6,594 nt of DNA, from assembly GCA_003694385.1 (NCBI GenBank), contig RFKA01000031.1, positions 1 to 6,594 on the forward strand, read 5' to 3'. A model generated the notes under the pieces. It saw only the letters and a program-made list of their open reading frames with translations. It searched no databases and was not told where the DNA came from. This DNA is from Candidatus Woesearchaeota archaeon (GTDB lineage Archaea > Nanobdellota > Nanobdellia > Woesearchaeales > UBA525). Position numbers and translations under genes: made by a program. This document shows, one piece after another, positions 5,440 to 6,594 of the stretch (positions are counted from its first letter, which is position 1; every line of letters begins with the position of its first letter).

Positions 5440-6339
5440 GTGGCCATCAAAGAACTCCTCGTCGAAATAGGCCCCGCATGGTCACCGGCTGACGTAAAAG
5501 CGAAACGACGCGTACTCTCGAAGACACTCGAAGGGAGCTGGTCGACGCTCTATAAGGGGCGCGGCATGGAGTTCGCCGGTTATCGGCAGTACGTCTATGG
5601 TGACGACGCGAGCAAGATTGACTGGCACGCCACGCTCCGCGCGAAGACGACGCTCGTCCGGGAGTACGAAGAGTTCAAGACGGTGAATGTTTACTTCTTG
5701 CTCGACGTGAGCGACTCCATGCTCTTCACAACGCAGGAGAAGCTTAAGTGTGAGTATGCAGCGGAGATGCTCTATCATTTCGCCTACGCAATTGTTGACC
5801 TTGGTGATGCCGTGGGCTACGCGCTCTTCAACGATGATATCATCGCCAGCCACTACCCCTCCATCGGAACCGAGCTCTTGTTTCGCCTCGAGCGCGACCT
5901 CCTCAATGGGGAGAACTATGGTGGTGGTATCGATTTGAAGCGCGTTCTACTCACGGTGAATGGCATGATGGCAGAGCGCGTCCTCTTCGTGCTCATTAGC
6001 GACTACCTCAACCTCCCTGAGGGCTGGGAGGAATACGTGAAAATGCTCGCGGTTGAGCACGACCTCATTGGCATCATGGTGCGGGACCCCCGTGATCACG
6101 TCCTGAGTGATGAGCGCCTGCAGGCAATTGTTGAAGACCCCACGACAGAAGAACGCCTCCTCATCGATACAAAACAGTACGCCGACCTCTATGAGATGGA
6201 AGTAACAAAGGAGGAAGCATATATCGCTAACGTCTTCACGAAAGCCCGCGCAGGATTCCTCAAGATGGACACGACAAAGGATGCGCTCACGCAACTCATC
6301 AGGTACTTCCAGAAACGCATGCGCCTAGTGAGGCTCTAA
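5440..6339 (+). CDS. DUF58 family protein with von Willebrand-A-like fold
   Basis: The protein has 299 residues from a GTG start and no transmembrane segment, so it is a soluble cytoplasmic form. Residues 40-75 hold the DUF58 signature: KGRGMEF, YRQYVYGDD (GDD 54-56), KIDW (59-62) and the following LRAKT. A vWA-like domain follows, with the metal-site motif DVSDS (D89, S91, S93) on a hydrophobic strand and a later D188 in VLISDYLN. The usual family GGTDL motif reads GGIDL here (161-166 region, GGGIDL), so the expected metal-ligand Thr appears to be missing. DUF58 proteins are typical partners of MoxR ATPases. The ATPase gene lies immediately upstream and a BatA-like gene begins one base after the stop, so the three form a functional cluster. 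The family call is firm; the client is unknown. Confidence 0.95.
   Translation: MAIKELLVEIGPAWSPADVKAKRRVLSKTLEGSWSTLYKGRGMEFAGYRQYVYGDDASKIDWHATLRAKTTLVREYEEFKTVNVYFLLDVSDSMLFTTQEKLKCEYAAEMLYHFAYAIVDLGDAVGYALFNDDIIASHYPSIGTELLFRLERDLLNGENYGGGIDLKRVLLTVNGMMAERVLFVLISDYLNLPEGWEEYVKMLAVEHDLIGIMVRDPRDHVLSDERLQAIVEDPTTEERLLIDTKQYADLYEMEVTKEEAYIANVFTKARAGFLKMDTTKDALTQLIRYFQKRMRLVRL
6328..6333 (+). promoter_or_regulatory. Shine-Dalgarno-like site inside the end of the DUF58 gene
   Basis: GTGAGG, with GAGG matching the anti-Shine-Dalgarno sequence, ends seven bases before the ATG at 6341. Because the upstream stop is one base from this ATG, translational coupling is also likely. Confidence 0.45.
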
Positions 6340-6340
6340 C

Positions 6341-6594
6341 ATGGTTTTTCACCTCCGTTTCGAGCACGCAAGCAACCTCCTCGCCCTTCTCATCCTCCCC
6401 TTTGTTGTCTTCCTACACTTTTACTTCCTCAGACACATTCAGCGCCGAGGCCTGCGCTTCGCGAACTTCAAAGCGCTGAAGCGCATCACGGGCAAGCGCC
6501 TCATCACGAGGAACTACCTCTTCCTCTCGCTCCGCCTCATCACGCTCACACTCATTATTTTCTCAACAGCGGGGCCTGTGCTCTGGTATGAAGG
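6341..6594 (+). CDS. BatA-like membrane protein, N-terminal part (3' cut by window end)
   Basis: The frame is open from the ATG at 6341 to the last base: 84 complete codons. Residues 1-11 (MVFHLRFEHAS) lead into a hydrophobic helix (about 12-30). A basic cytoplasmic-type loop with LRFANFKALKRIT (38-50) follows, then a second helix (about 59-78) ending in TAGPVLW. This two-helix layout, with an LRF(P/A)N motif between the helices and an AGP near the end of the second, is that of the N-terminal domain of BatA and related aerotolerance-type proteins. A vWA domain and often a third helix normally follow; here they would lie beyond the edge. The position directly after DUF58 and MoxR supports the call. 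It probably anchors the complex at the membrane. Confidence 0.85.
   Translation, partial: MVFHLRFEHASNLLALLILPFVVFLHFYFLRHIQRRGLRFANFKALKRITGKRLITRNYLFLSLRLITLTLIIFSTAGPVLWYE

Noticed and set aside
5832..5845. 14-base perfect palindrome CGATGATATCATCG
   Set aside because: It is inside the DUF58 coding region and encodes the ordinary residues Asp-Asp-Ile-Ile. It is not repeated and is far from any promoter.
1..6594. CRISPR arrays, insertion sequences, transposases, rRNA or integration sites
   Set aside because: No regularly spaced direct DNA repeats, terminal inverted repeats flanked by duplications, transposase motifs or rRNA-like segments were seen by eye.

Overview
The window looks archaeal. 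Short AT-rich TATA-like boxes (TTTATATA, TATTTAAA, TTTTTAAA) stand out from a moderately GC-rich background. Each sits at the distance expected to place a transcription start either directly on an ATG (leaderless) or just before a Shine-Dalgarno sequence. The largest protein is a sequon-packed extracellular glycoprotein with one C-terminal membrane anchor. By general style (Ser/Gly linker, helical-hairpin C-terminal domains, MoxR/DUF58/BatA cluster) I lean towards a DPANN-type archaeon such as a Woesearchaeota relative. That lineage guess is inference; Archaea is the firmer statement.

Layout: (1) Bases 1-3477 (+) encode the last 1158 residues of a giant surface protein. The frame is open from base 1, so the gene is cut by the left edge, and the ATG at 613 is internal. 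It carries about eight tandem cadherin/Ig-like repeats with about 60 N-glycosylation sequons, a canonical EF-hand-type calcium loop, a Ser/Gly hinge, a membrane-proximal beta domain, a cysteine-bearing helical hairpin, one transmembrane helix and a nine-residue cytoplasmic tail. (2) Convergent to it, 4 bases away, is a 217-residue cytoplasmic helical protein (3482-4135, -), apparently made from a leaderless mRNA. (3) Bases 4136-4359 are a divergent promoter region containing a nested inverted-repeat structure (4201-4271) that could be a structured RNA. (4) Then come three plus-strand genes: a MoxR-family AAA+ ATPase (4360-5367), a DUF58 von Willebrand-A-type protein (5440-6339) and the start of a BatA-like two-helix membrane protein (6341-6594, cut by the right edge).

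MoxR + DUF58 + BatA-like is a known module: a AAA+ ATPase partnered with a soluble vWA-fold adaptor and membrane-anchored vWA proteins, thought to act in assembly or maturation of envelope or metal-dependent complexes. The minus-strand protein has a segment that resembles DUF4129, a domain often found beside such modules, and it shares a divergent control region with moxR. The giant glycoprotein next door is a plausible client, but nothing in the sequence proves this. The most useful corrections here are the 5' extension of the surface protein, the GTG start at 4360 for the ATPase, the leaderless ATG at 4135, and recognition of the truncated BatA-like gene at the right end.
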